Below are positions 17,551 to 25,590 of a stretch of 64,000 bases of DNA, piece after piece (positions within the stretch are counted from its first letter, which is position 1; each line of letters opens with the position of its first letter). A program made the position numbers and the translations under genes. The stretch lies in contig CBDCNI010000001.1 in NCBI GenBank assembly GCA_965219175.1, forward strand, positions 3,224,001-3,288,000, written 5' to 3'. This stretch comes from JBBPZK01 sp965219175 (lineage in GTDB: Bacteria > Actinomycetota > Rubrobacteria > Rubrobacterales > Rubrobacteraceae). The notes beneath the pieces were generated by a model. That model was not told the origin of the DNA. It made no database searches and worked only from the letters and a program-made list of their open reading frames with translations.

Positions 17551-18462
17551 TCAAGCGGTCTGTCCCGCCGTGAGCTTTTCAAGCGTCATTGGCTCGATGT
17601 CAGGGTAGCGGTCGTTCTGCAGATCCTCGAGCTCGGTCTGACCCGTCAGCATGTAGAGCTGATAGGCGCCGTACATAGCATTCATCGCCTCACCAGCCTC
17701 GCGCTGGTCAGAAACCCACGCGCGCAGCTCGTCGGTCGTGCCGCGGCTGCGGCGCTCGTACTGGTAACCGTTCCCGCGCTCGACGGCTGACACGATGTCG
17801 CCGAACGATATTTGCTGGCCGACTACAGCGAACTTGCCGGAGGAGACCGTCGGGTCCACGGCAACCCGCGCGACGTAGCGCGCAGTGTCGTCTACCGTCG
17901 TGGCATCGAAGCGCTCCTCGCCGGTCCCCCAGAAGCTGGCGACGCCTGCCTCGTCGTCGAACTCGATGATCCCCCCGCCGGTGGCGAGCCCGTCGAGAAA
18001 AGCCCCACTCAGGACGTGGACACGCTCGATACCGAGCGACGATATTTCTTCATCAGCCTCACGCCGCATATCGAAGGGCGGAAGTTCGCCGGGTGTGGCC
18101 TTGAAGAGATCTAACGCGAAGTCCGAGGGCAGTATCCGGCGGACGCCGCTGTCCGCGGCGGCGCGGGCCAGTGCGATCTGCCCGTCCACGACGACCTCAG
18201 CCCCACCCTGCAACGCGGAGACCACGACGTCGACGCCGTCGGTGGCCCCAGCGAGACTCGCGGGATCTGTAACGTCTCCCTCGACGACCTCGGCACCGCG
18301 CTCCAGGAGAGGATCCAACGCGGAGCGCTTTTCGGGGTCCTCAAGCGCCGCCGGACGGACCAGCAGCCGCAAGGAAACACCCTCATCTTCAAGAAGATGG
18401 TGCGCGATTCGAGCGCCGAGCATCCCGGTGGCCCCGGCTAGAAGAACTGTGTTTGACGTCAT
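17551..18462 (-). CDS. NmrA-like NAD(P)-binding protein
   Basis: A 303-residue atypical SDR starting MTSNTVLLAGATGMLGARIA, with the GxxGxxG dinucleotide site. Its overall plan is that of NmrA/isoflavone-reductase-like proteins, which either reduce small molecules or sense NADP. It is clearly paralogous to the gene at 30985; both have LLAGATG starts and end near DRYPD. The ATG at 18462 is seven bases after AAAGGAG; the frame is open further up without a site. A perfect palindrome lies about 60 bases upstream. Confidence 0.85.
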   Translation of the reverse strand: MTSNTVLLAGATGMLGARIAHHLLEDEGVSLRLLVRPAALEDPEKRSALDPLLERGAEVVEGDVTDPASLAGATDGVDVVVSALQGGAEVVVDGQIALARAAADSGVRRILPSDFALDLFKATPGELPPFDMRREADEEISSLGIERVHVLSGAFLDGLATGGGIIEFDDEAGVASFWGTGEERFDATTVDDTARYVARVAVDPTVSSGKFAVVGQQISFGDIVSAVERGNGYQYERRSRGTTDELRAWVSDQREAGEAMNAMYGAYQLYMLTGQTELEDLQNDRYPDIEPMTLEKLTAGQTA

Positions 18463-18520
18463 ATTAACTCCTTTACTATAAACGGAAAACAATTTCAATT
18501 TCTAATTGACTCTACCACCA

Positions 18521-18542
18521 AAGTTGAAATATATTTCAACTT
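18521..18542. promoter_or_regulatory. perfect 22-bp palindromic operator
   Basis: The sequence from 18521 to 18542 is a perfect palindrome with arms AAGTTGAAATA and TATTTCAACTT, in an AT-rich island upstream of the NmrA-like gene at 17551-18462. A related half-site (AATTTCAATTT) lies at about 18491-18501. This looks like a dimeric repressor site, of the kind bound by HxlR, MarR or TetR proteins. No regulator gene is adjacent, so its binder is unknown. Confidence 0.6.
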
Positions 18543-18561
18543 ATTATGTAACCTCCTGTGT

Positions 18562-18897
18562 TCAAGACGTATTTTCACGACTGCGGCACGAATGAATCGC
18601 GCTGTGGATTTCGATGGCGGCCTCCTCTGTCTCCCGAAGCGCCGCGTAGAGTCGTTCCAGGGCGGGCATGCACAACTCTTCCTGCTCGACCATGGAAGCG
18701 AAGGCCCGCTCCAGGAGTCGCGCGGCCCGCTCTGTCTGATCCAGTGTGTGACCCGCTTGCGTGTATCTTGGGGCAGGTTCCTCCGTTCTTATCCCAATGG
18801 TCAGGTCTCTTTCGAACGTCTCTACGGGAACATCGTACACAGGCAGAAATGAGCCCTGCTGGTGATCCGCACGCGCTACGCCTACTGTGTTGGTCAT
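18562..18897 (-). CDS. small hypothetical protein
   Basis: A 111-residue protein with no recognised domain. It is mostly helical and acidic in the middle (TLDQTERAARLLERAFASMV), with Cys near residue 80 and at the end. The ATG is preceded by an excellent AGGAGG site, which supports it being expressed. It lies on the same strand as the NmrA-like gene, about 100 bases upstream of that start, and the 22-bp palindrome falls between them. Two 12-bp direct repeats lie upstream of it. Confidence 0.6.
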   Translation of the reverse strand: MTNTVGVARADHQQGSFLPVYDVPVETFERDLTIGIRTEEPAPRYTQAGHTLDQTERAARLLERAFASMVEQEELCMPALERLYAALRETEEAAIEIHSAIHSCRSRENTS

Positions 18898-18927
18898 TAG
18901 CTTCGCCTCCTGGCTACGTTGGAAGGG

Positions 18928-18957
18928 GTACCGACTGGGTAAAGAGTACCGATTGGG
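18928..18957. promoter_or_regulatory. direct repeat upstream of the small hypothetical gene
   Basis: GTACCGACTGGG at 18928-18939 is repeated with one change as GTACCGATTGGG at 18946-18957, an 18-bp period. It sits 30-60 bases upstream of the minus-strand start at 18897, in the promoter region. It may be a regulator site or part of a promoter; only the repetition is certain. Confidence 0.35.
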
Positions 18958-19062
18958 CGTGGCGGGAGCGTGTCAGCGGGCGTTGCATGTCTACGAACCA
19001 GCGCTCCGGGCCCTGCGAGTCCGGGTGACCTTTCCATCTCCCGAACAAAAAGAGAGGCGGTC

Positions 19063-19677
19063 TCAACCGGTCAACGCACCACCGCTCTGGGTCGAGCGTA
19101 GCGATGGCGTCCCTCCTGCTCGTTGGATGGCGCGGTTAGACCGTCGGGCGAGCGACGCCGAACAGCCCAGCAATCTCCGACGTTGTATGCGTGCCCTGCC
19201 AGTGCGGGGTCACCAGGTGCATCTCCTGTGCCGCAGAGAACGTCGGCTTCCTACCACAGAGGCGTCCCTTCGCCTTGGCGACGGCCATACCCGCGAGCGT
19301 GCGCATCCGAATCAGATCGGCCTCGAACTCCGCGATCATCCCAAGCACGTTGAACAGCAGCCGGCCCACGGAGTGGTTCGGGTCGTAGACGCTGCCGCCG
19401 AGTCTGAATGCGACACCCTTCCGTGTCAGCTCGTCCGCTATGCCACGCGCATCAGGCAGGGAGCGAGCCAGACGGTCGAGAGCTTCGCGACGACGAGTGT
19501 GCCACCGGTCCGCACTGCCGCCAGCGCTTCGCGCAGTCCATGGCGTGCGCGGTTTGTGCCGGTCAGGCAATGGTCGACGTGGATGTTCTAGTCGTCGACG
19601 CCGAGCGCTCGGAGCACGTCGCGTTGAGCGGTGAGGTCTTGGGCGTTGCTGGAGACACGGACGTGACCGATGAGCAT
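19063..19677 (-). pseudogene. serine recombinase (resolvase/invertase), broken in three places
   Basis: Read on the minus strand, this is a whole small serine recombinase. The start MLIGHVRVSSNAQDLTAQRD has the catalytic Ser region, followed by LARSLPDARGIADELTRKG and EFEADLIRMRT, and a C-terminal helix-turn-helix HTTSEIAGLFGVARPTV. It is inactivated by an in-frame TAG at 19585-19587 after LGVDD, by a two-base TC duplication near 19478-19482 (CTCTCGACC instead of CTCGACC), and by one extra base near 19136 that creates TAA. Restoring the last frame gives RAIQRAGG and a TGA at 19065-19063. It is a decayed Tn3- or invertase-type recombinase. Confidence 0.85.
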
Positions 19678-19860
19678 GCTCGTGACTGTAGCGTTTGAGG
19701 CACCGTCACCGGGCATGTTTGCGGGCGGGTCACGGGAATCGCGCTCCCGAGGAGATGTAAGGTCCGTCAGGTTTCGATGTGGCGGCTCTGGATGTACCGG
19801 TGATCGACCCCTAATCGGGTACGGTCCTAAGCCTGGCAAGTAGCAGTCTGGTCCTCTAGA

Positions 19861-20150
19861 TCAAGAACCGCTCAGAGTGCGCGCCCACGGCTCGTCAACG
19901 TCGGCGAGATGGAGGGCGGTGACGACGTTGTCGAGCATACCGGCACCAAACCATTGACGTACCGTTTCCTCTTCGGAGCCCAACAGTTCTCGAACTAGCT
20001 CGACCTGCTTGGCGTAGCACAGACGCACGGCTTCGCCGACCAGCGGTTCGTCGGCGGCGCAGTTGGCGTGCATTAGAAACATTAGTATGTCGCGGTCTTC
20101 GATGAGTGCGGCGTAGGCCATCCGGGCAGCGTGCAGGGCTTGCACGGGAG
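19861..20150 (-). pseudogene. TetR-family regulator, C-terminal fragment
   Basis: The last part of the minus-strand frame closing at 19861 reads as the ligand-binding half of a TetR regulator: HAARMAYAALIEDRDIL, then EAVRLCYAKQVELVRELL, and the family-like end GMLDNVVTALHLADVDEPWA. No TetR DNA-binding half precedes it. Instead it runs directly, near base 20145, into an IS30-type transposase fragment. It is a truncated remnant. The family call rests on pattern recall. Confidence 0.6.
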
Positions 20151-20556
20151 AACGTCGACGCGGACCGGCCAATGCTCGCTGCGATCGCCCGGCTCGACAA
20201 ACCGGCAGCGATCCCGCGGGTGACTTCCTCACACTCCTCGACGCTAAAGTATCGAGCACGACGTCGTCATGCTTGAACAGATGGGCTCGCATCGTCGACC
20301 GGGTTGTCCGGAGTGCTGCCCTCACGATCAACCGGCTCGGCTCACCGCACCCCCACCTTTCCCACAGCTCGTTCTCTTGCTCGTTCGAGAACGCCAAACG
20401 CGACTCCGGATCGATTCTTACCTGATGGTGCGTTCGCCCATTGAGACCGCCGGGATAAATGGGCTGTGAGTGAAGTCTTTGTCTCGCCCAGTCTTCTCGT
20501 GCTCCCCACGAATCTCGCATAGGCTGGTGTGTAACTGCCAGATCTCCCCAAGACAT
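20146..20556 (-). pseudogene. IS30-type transposase N-terminal fragment
   Basis: On the minus strand the reading begins SRLAFSNEQENELWERW, then after a frame change near 20258 continues ARYFSVEECEEVTRGIAAGL and SSRAIAASIGRSASTFSR. These are the two helix-turn-helix-like N-terminal segments of IS30-family transposases. The catalytic DDE part is missing; the sequence switches at about 20145 to a TetR C-terminus. So it is the frameshifted head of an insertion element left after rearrangement. No terminal inverted repeats were found. Confidence 0.65.
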
Positions 20557-20833
20557 ACGAGTCGGTAAACGTCCTCTCTCGCCCCGGCTCGTATCAAAGA
20601 CTATGAGTTGAGCCTATTGTATAGGTAGCCTTTGGTAATTCCCGGCGGGCATTCAAAAGACTACGCTCGTTGACACGCTCCCGTCACGCCCCGACGCTAC
20701 TGTAAAGCCTGAACCAGGTACCTACACCTACTATTGGAGAGCACTATGCAGGATCCACTAGACATAGAGGTCAACGGCGCAAGCTCAAAGGTTCCGTTGC
20801 GGCATGTTTAGTAAACAGAGGATTAGCCGAGTG

Positions 20834-21235
20834 ATGGGTAATGATGGGTACGAGGCTTTGCTGCTCTCGTGGGAGATCTCGCCACAGAAAGAAGAACCCT
20901 GGCGCAGGTTTTTGCAAGAGTTGTCCGGTTCCCGCTCTGAGGAGCACGAGAGATCCAGGCGGCTACGAGGGGTACGGGCTGAGTCCGTGTGGCTCGTACC
21001 AGGACTGTCTCCGGGCAGTTACGGGGGTGGTATGGCAATCTTCCACCTGGAGGCTTCGGACCCCCGGAAGGCACTCGCTGAACTCGCCGCGTCCGAGACG
21101 CCGTTCGACGAGTGGTACAGGCGCAGGCTTTTGGAGCTCTGCGGACTAGACCTGTCCCGGCCACCGCACGGGATGGGAGGTGAGTTGCTCTTCGTCTGGC
21201 GGGAGGCGAACGGACACTTAGAAAACCGGTCGTAG
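20834..21235 (+). CDS. conserved-looking hypothetical protein
   Basis: A 133-residue protein starting MGNDGYEALLLSWEISPQKE. It has a helical RRFLQELSGS segment, a strand MAIFHLEASDP and an FDEWYRRRLLELCGLDLS end. The alternation suggests a small alpha/beta (ferredoxin-like or ABM-like) fold, but I cannot name a family. The frame is open to ATG at 20804; the ATG at 20834 is chosen because AGAGGA lies twelve bases upstream and the extra residues look unrelated. It is followed after 4 bases by another small frame. Confidence 0.5.
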   Translation: MGNDGYEALLLSWEISPQKEEPWRRFLQELSGSRSEEHERSRRLRGVRAESVWLVPGLSPGSYGGGMAIFHLEASDPRKALAELAASETPFDEWYRRRLLELCGLDLSRPPHGMGGELLFVWREANGHLENRS

Positions 21236-21239
21236 AAGG

Positions 21240-21521
21240 ATGCATTTCGGGGTCCGCCTCGTCGGGTCCGGAATCGGAAACAGCAAAGAAGGGAAACCCT
21301 TGAAGACCGAACCGAACAAAGCCATGGCAATAAGCAAAGAGGTAACGACAACACCCAAACACCGAGTAGAACGACGGTCTTATAGGTCAAGCAGTGTTCG
21401 TGCGGACGGTGGTGCGATTGCAGAGGGTAAATACGAAGAGAGTAGTCGCGAGGTATCAAACGACCCGGCGTTTTCCGACCCGGCCTTCTACCTGATGGAC
21501 ATGGCTGGAGAGAGCAGATGA
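21240..21521 (+). CDS. small hydrophilic hypothetical ORF
   Basis: A 93-codon frame immediately after the previous gene, rich in Lys, Glu and Ser, with no domain (KTEPNKAMAISKEVTTTPKH in the middle). AGAAGG just before the ATG could serve as a ribosome site. Its stop overlaps a further ATG (ATGA at 21518-21521) that opens a 41-codon frame ending near 21643. Both are weakly supported. Confidence 0.3.
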   Translation: MHFGVRLVGSGIGNSKEGKPLKTEPNKAMAISKEVTTTPKHRVERRSYRSSSVRADGGAIAEGKYEESSREVSNDPAFSDPAFYLMDMAGESR

Positions 21522-21824
21522 GCACGACGGTCGTCACGGATGTCCTCACGAGAACGACCGGCCCCATCAACCCGGTTACCCGAACGGAATTGGGAACAAG
21601 CGCTTCTTTAGGTACGAGGCGCCCCGGACCCGTCAGTCAGTAGGCTGGGCGCCGGCGGACAAGGCTCGGACCATCTGCCTGCCGGTTTCACGCAAGGTAG
21701 AAAGTAGGCTACCTTACACTAGCCCAGAACGAGTTGTTTCCGTCTATGTGTAAGATCATCGAGCCTCCAGTTCAATTCTGAAGGATTGTGTAGCCCGACC
21801 AACTACCTAAGAAAGGGGTGGAAC
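21522..21824. other. intergenic region with a 7-bp inverted repeat
   Basis: About 300 bases between the small frame and the SDR gene. At 21694-21715 there is AAGGTAG, eight bases, then CTACCTT, with an inner GTAGGCTAC. This is a candidate operator 110-130 bases upstream of the SDR start. The only frame is the 41-codon one from 21518, which is unconvincing. No -35/-10 pair stands out. Confidence 0.4.
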
Positions 21825-22607
21825 ATGGAGAATGAGGTGCGGAGGGTCGCGCTGGTGACCGGGGCGAATAAGGGTATTGGGTACGAGGTTGCGCGGCAGC
21901 TCGCCTCGGGTGGCGCGACGGCGCTGATTGGAGCCCGTAACACTCAGCGCGGCGAGGAAGCGGCCCGGACCATGCGGGAGGCTGGGCTGGACGCGCATCC
22001 GATACCGCTCGACGTCACGGACCCTGGGTCGATCCGGGCGGCCGCCGGCAGTATAGAAGAGCGTTTCGGTAGGCTCGACGCCCTCGTGAACAACGCCGGC
22101 ATATCGGGGGACTTCGCCAAGCAGACACCAAGCACCGCCGACATGAACATGATGCGGGAGGTCTTCGAGACCAACTTCTTCGGCGTGATGATGGTCACGA
22201 ACTCCATGATCCCGCTTCTGATGCGCTCGACCTCGCCACGCATCGTCAACATGTCCAGCAGCATCGGGTCTCTCACCCTCGCAACCGATCCCGACGACTA
22301 CCGGTCGAAGGCGCCGGCGAGGGCCGCATACCCGACCTCCAAGACCGCGCTCAACTCACTAACGGTCCAGTACTCTAAAGAGCTTCGGGAGCATGGCTTC
22401 CTGGTCAACCTGGCAGACCCCGGCCTCACCGACACGGACTTCACCAAGAACACCGGCGGCGGTATGGGTGGCCAGCGCCCCAACCGGACCGTCGCCCAGG
22501 CGGCAAAGGTCGCGGTGCGTCTGGCGACCCTCGGCCCCGACGGACCGAACGGCGGGTTCTTCAACGACGAAACTCTCTTCAACGACGAAGGAACCGTGCC
22601 GTGGTGA
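21825..22607 (+). CDS. short-chain dehydrogenase/reductase
   Basis: A 260-residue SDR: VALVTGANKGIGYEVARQL at the start, NNAG near residue 85, NMSSSIGS as the Ser region and YPTSKTAL as the catalytic YxxxK. The TGANKGIG form is typical of the carbonyl-reductase-like SDR group. It should reduce a carbonyl with NADPH; the substrate is unknown. The ATG at 21825 lies after GAAAGGGG; the frame extends upstream without a site. Confidence 0.9.
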   Translation: MENEVRRVALVTGANKGIGYEVARQLASGGATALIGARNTQRGEEAARTMREAGLDAHPIPLDVTDPGSIRAAAGSIEERFGRLDALVNNAGISGDFAKQTPSTADMNMMREVFETNFFGVMMVTNSMIPLLMRSTSPRIVNMSSSIGSLTLATDPDDYRSKAPARAAYPTSKTALNSLTVQYSKELREHGFLVNLADPGLTDTDFTKNTGGGMGGQRPNRTVAQAAKVAVRLATLGPDGPNGGFFNDETLFNDEGTVPW

Positions 22608-22637
22608 TCTCTGCATAACTAGAGCGGCGAGAAGCAG

Positions 22638-23252
22638 CTAAACCTCGGACGAGTAGTTGGACTTCAGAAACCGGGGATCTCCCGTCTCGTCTCCTTCATC
22701 ACTACTCTCGTCCAGGATATCTTCGATCTGCCGGACGGCGGCAGAGATTACCTCTCGCACCCGGCGGAGCTTGTCGCTGTCGAGCCGCCCTCCGTGCATC
22801 TCACGCCCGAAACGCTTGCCAAGACCCATGACCTCGTGACGGATACCATGCATCTCCTCTGCCATTGCCGGATCCCATCCTCCACCGACCCTGTCCCAGA
22901 TATCTTCCACCGAACGCCGGTTCTCTTCGAGAAACTTTTGTCCCTCGTCTGTGACGGCGTAGATTTTCTTGCCGTCTCGCTGCTCGACGCTCACGTAACT
23001 GAGGTCTTCGAGCAGTTGCAGCGTCGGATATACCGAGCCGGGGCTCGGAGAGTAGAAGCCGCGAGACTTCTCTTCTAAAGTCTGTATAACCTCATAACCG
23101 TGTGATGACTTCTCTGCAAGTAGATCCAAAATGACGTACTTCAGATCCCCCTTCTCGAACATCCTTCCGCGAGGTCCCCTACGACCTCTAGGACCGAAAC
23201 CACGTCCCCGTCCTTCTCCGAAGAAACCTCGTCCCATCTTTGGTCCAAACAT
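22638..23252 (-). CDS. PadR-family transcriptional regulator
   Basis: A 204-residue PadR regulator. After a Gly/Arg-rich start (GRGFFGEGRGRGFGPRG) comes the winged helix: LKYVILDLLAEKSSHGYEVI, GSVYPTLQLLEDLSYVSVEQ and DGKKIYAVTDEGQKFLEEN. The helical C-terminal dimerisation part follows. The ATG at 23252 has GAGAGGAAG. It lies in an operon below the membrane protein at 23344-23796, and a perfect 22-bp palindrome sits upstream of both. Autoregulation through that site is likely. Such PadR proteins often control an adjacent membrane protein or efflux pump. Confidence 0.88.
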   Translation of the reverse strand: MFGPKMGRGFFGEGRGRGFGPRGRRGPRGRMFEKGDLKYVILDLLAEKSSHGYEVIQTLEEKSRGFYSPSPGSVYPTLQLLEDLSYVSVEQRDGKKIYAVTDEGQKFLEENRRSVEDIWDRVGGGWDPAMAEEMHGIRHEVMGLGKRFGREMHGGRLDSDKLRRVREVISAAVRQIEDILDESSDEGDETGDPRFLKSNYSSEV

Positions 23253-23343
23253 AATCTTCCTCTCTTTCATCCAACTTATAGAACTCATAGAACGTCTTCT
23301 CGTACCACTACGACTCATCTTCCAACTTCTTTTGGTCACGATC

Positions 23344-23796
23344 CTAGTCGGCTTCCCGATCTCGATCCCACAACGCGTACCCAAGCCTTCCTTCACGAGC
23401 CCGCACCTCTATATGTCCATCTTTCGCGAGCCCGGAGAGCATCTGGTCGGCTTCTGAAACCGTCAGCGTAGTCTCAAGAGCAGCCCTCGCCGGCGAAAGC
23501 TCGCCACACCGTTCCAACGCCTGAAGCAATTGACGCTCCTTTCGTTCCTCCTCGACCGGCTCCTGTTCCCGCCTCTCAGAGACCTCCGATCTCCCTCTAG
23601 CCGAAGCCCGGATTGCCGGACCCACTACGAAGAACGCTAGGAAGAATAACGCGAGGAACGGAAGGAAATGAAAGACCGGCCCGGCCACCGAGAGAAGAAA
23701 CACTCCTCCCAACACAAGCGCCACAACCACTAGCGGAGAGCCCGGCCGACCGAATCTTCTCCTGCTCGCGTAACCCTTCCTGCCCATCCTGTACAT
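23344..23796 (-). CDS. membrane protein with C-terminal winged-helix-like part
   Basis: A 150-residue protein. Two hydrophobic segments (about 18-38 and 40-60, rich in Val, Leu and Phe) follow a basic start. Then comes a charged coiled-coil-like linker (SEVSERREQEPVEEERKERQ) and a small C-terminal domain, LSPARAALETTLTVSEADQM, that resembles a winged helix. It is the first gene of the operon with PadR, with 91 bases between them, and is probably a membrane-bound partner or sensor. The ATG at 23796 follows AGAAGG; an upstream ATG at 23829 has no site. Confidence 0.65.
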   Translation of the reverse strand: MYRMGRKGYASRRRFGRPGSPLVVVALVLGGVFLLSVAGPVFHFLPFLALFFLAFFVVGPAIRASARGRSEVSERREQEPVEEERKERQLLQALERCGELSPARAALETTLTVSEADQMLSGLAKDGHIEVRAREGRLGYALWDRDREAD

Positions 23797-23835
23797 CTCG
23801 CCTTCTCTGCAAAATCGCCGACTACGCATTAAATA

Positions 23836-23857
23836 ATATCACGATATATCGTGATAT
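23836..23857. promoter_or_regulatory. perfect 22-bp palindrome, likely PadR operator
   Basis: The sequence from 23836 to 23857 is an exact palindrome (ATATCACGATA/TATCGTGATAT). It lies 40 bases upstream of the two-gene operon that contains the PadR gene. AT-rich ATATC-containing palindromes are typical PadR family sites. Binding here would overlap the expected promoter of the operon. A plus-strand TTGACA at 23869-23874 has no clear -10 partner. Confidence 0.7.
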
Positions 23858-24088
23858 CACGAAAATACTTGACAGGACACACACGTCATCAAGGATTTCG
23901 TCACGGCCGATCCCGGCGTCGCGTGCATCCCGGATCTGGACACGCTCCGGCTTTGGGACGGTTGGATGATGTGGTTCGTTCAAGGGGGGGCGCTGCTGTC
24001 TCGAACACGGCTTCGCTCGTAGGAGCAACTCAAGATCTCACGACCGGTGAACCCGGCGTCCGGTCAACCGCGCTCGTCGGGTAGGAAC

Positions 24089-24388
24089 TCAGCTGGCGGG
24101 ATCGGCAATCTTATCGAGCCACTCCGAGAGCAGGGTTCGCTCGCCGGATGTGAAGCTGACCTCCGCCTCGGGCAAGACGGCCTTCATGGCCACGGCGCGG
24201 TTTGCGGCCTTCTCCCGGCGGTCTCCTTCGGTCGTTTCCTTGTCGGACCCCGCAGTGGTTATAGCGGTGGGAATCGCCTCGTGGGTCGCCTCCGACAGCC
24301 CCGGATCGCGGTCCTCGGGCTCCGTGGCGAGGAGGGACAGTACGACGCCCATCGCGGCGGCGTGGATCATACTCGCCCCGCGCTCCAC
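24089..24388 (-). pseudogene. TetR-family C-terminal fragment
   Basis: The 99-codon frame reads SMIHAAAMGVVLSLLATEPE and then DRDPGLSEATHEAIPTAI, like the last helices of a TetR ligand domain. The DNA-binding half is absent and a stop lies immediately upstream. The piece begins at about 24388, exactly where an IS110-type tail begins on the other strand, so an insertion-linked deletion probably removed the front half. Confidence 0.5.
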
Positions 24389-24390
24389 GC

Positions 24391-24654
24391 TTCTACCAGT
24401 CCACCTTCACAGCGATCTGGTGCCACGCGCCAAGCCGAGATTACTACCTGCGCAAACGATCCGAAGGGAAGATCCTGCCTCAGACGATCATCGCCCTGGC
24501 GAGAGGGCGGGTCAACTTGGCATTGGCGATGCTCAGGGACGACCGTCCATACGAGGAACCGGAGCGCGTAGCCGCTCAACGAACGGCATTAGGATATACT
24601 GGCCCCTTTAGGGATGAGCCGGTCGGCCGTGGGCTCACAACAGCGCGTCCGTGA
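24391..24654 (+). pseudogene. IS110-type transposase C-terminal fragment
   Basis: A start-less plus-strand frame from 24391 to TGA at 24652-24654 reads FYQSTFTAIWCHAPSRDYY, then LRKRSEGKILPQTIIALARG and RVNLALAMLRDDRPYEEP. These are typical of the last part of IS110/IS116/IS902 (Transposase_20) transposases. The N-terminal DEDD part and the middle are missing. It abuts the TetR fragment. The frame is too short and start-less to be a working gene. Confidence 0.7.
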
Positions 24655-24800
24655 CGAGGCCGAGCAGGGTCACGGCCCAGGCGTGAGGTTGGAGACCGCC
24701 CGGTGCCGTCTCAGGCGTGGCGACCATGAGCCTGCCGTGCCGTCTCCGGAGTAGGAGTCTCCGCAAACGACACAATGATGAATTCTGAGAGGGTAGTAGC

Positions 24801-25421
24801 GTGTCGAACTCAGTTGAACGTCGCACCCAGGACGAGCGGCGGGCGCTCGCTGAGCGTCGCGTCGTCGAAGCTGCCGTCGCCCTGATCGCCGACCACGGTT
24901 CGCGCTCGGCGACGCTGGCTCGGGTTGGAGAGAAGGCGGGGTACAGCCGCGGCATCGTCACGCATCATTTCGGGACCCGAGATGGCCTGCTGCGACGGGT
25001 CGTCGAGTATGCCCGGCAGGTCGACGTGCCGGAGTACGATGGTGATGGTCTACGGCAACTTACAGGTACCGTGGAGTCATACTTGTGCAATATCGTTGAG
25101 CGGAAGTCCTCGGCACGGGCGTTCTTACGGATGTGGAGCGAGGCGATCGCTTCTGACCCGGTGCTTGAGCCGGTTTTCGGCGAGCAGGACGCGCACCTAC
25201 GAAAGCTGCTGGCCGACATTCTTCGTGCCGGCGTCGCAGACGGTTCAGTTGGGTCGGAGGTCGACGCTGCGGCTGGCGCGGTGTTCGTTGCGGCGTGCTT
25301 GCGAGGGATAGGTATGCAGTTGATCGCCACGCCTGCTGTTGGGTCCACACAGGAGGTGATCGAAGAGGCTGTTCGACTGGTTGGCGCCGCTTTTGCGCCT
25401 CGAAGCCGACGGGAGACTTGA
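24801..25421 (+). CDS. TetR/AcrR family transcriptional regulator
   Basis: A 206-residue regulator with helix-turn-helix ATLARVGEKAGYSRGIVTHH (about residues 38-57) and a full C-terminal domain. It starts at GTG after AGAGG. It is followed by a 34-bp perfect inverted repeat and then an alpha/beta hydrolase gene on the same strand. It probably represses that hydrolase, and possibly itself, until a substrate-like ligand appears. Confidence 0.92.
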   Translation: MSNSVERRTQDERRALAERRVVEAAVALIADHGSRSATLARVGEKAGYSRGIVTHHFGTRDGLLRRVVEYARQVDVPEYDGDGLRQLTGTVESYLCNIVERKSSARAFLRMWSEAIASDPVLEPVFGEQDAHLRKLLADILRAGVADGSVGSEVDAAAGAVFVAACLRGIGMQLIATPAVGSTQEVIEEAVRLVGAAFAPRSRRET

Positions 25422-25447
25422 GAGGCTAGGCGTGTGACAACTCAGGC

Positions 25448-25481
25448 GTATATACTTGCGTGTTAGCACGCAAGTATATAC
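25448..25481. promoter_or_regulatory. 15-bp perfect inverted repeat, likely TetR operator
   Basis: GTATATACTTGCGTG at 25448-25462, four bases (TTAG), then its exact complement at 25467-25481. It lies between the TetR stop and the hydrolase start. The size, the near-continuous dyad and the location fit an operator for the TetR encoded just upstream. The TATATAC stretches could also supply the -10 region of the hydrolase promoter. Confidence 0.75.
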
Positions 25482-25491
25482 AATGGTTTCC

Positions 25492-25590
25492 ATGGCAACG
25501 TCTACCCCGCCTGTTGTAGTTCACGAAAACTTGGAGGTATCTATGGCAACGTCTACCCCGCTCGTTCTAGTTCACGGAAACCCGGAGAGT
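25492..25590 (+). repeat. tandem duplication of a gene start (51-bp unit)
   Basis: The block from ATG at 25492 (ATGGCAACGTCTACCCCG...) is repeated in frame from ATG at 25543 with a few substitutions, so the encoded MATSTP and VVVHENLE/VLVHGNPE segments occur twice. The first copy has lost the Gly of the HGNP oxyanion motif (HENL). The second copy carries GGAGGT before its ATG and leads into the complete hydrolase. This is a recent tandem duplication at a start codon. Confidence 0.75.

Noticed and set aside
23851..24084. plus-strand TTGACA and a 77-codon frame after the PadR palindrome
   Set aside because: No matching -10 box or ribosome site; the frame is basic and low-complexity.
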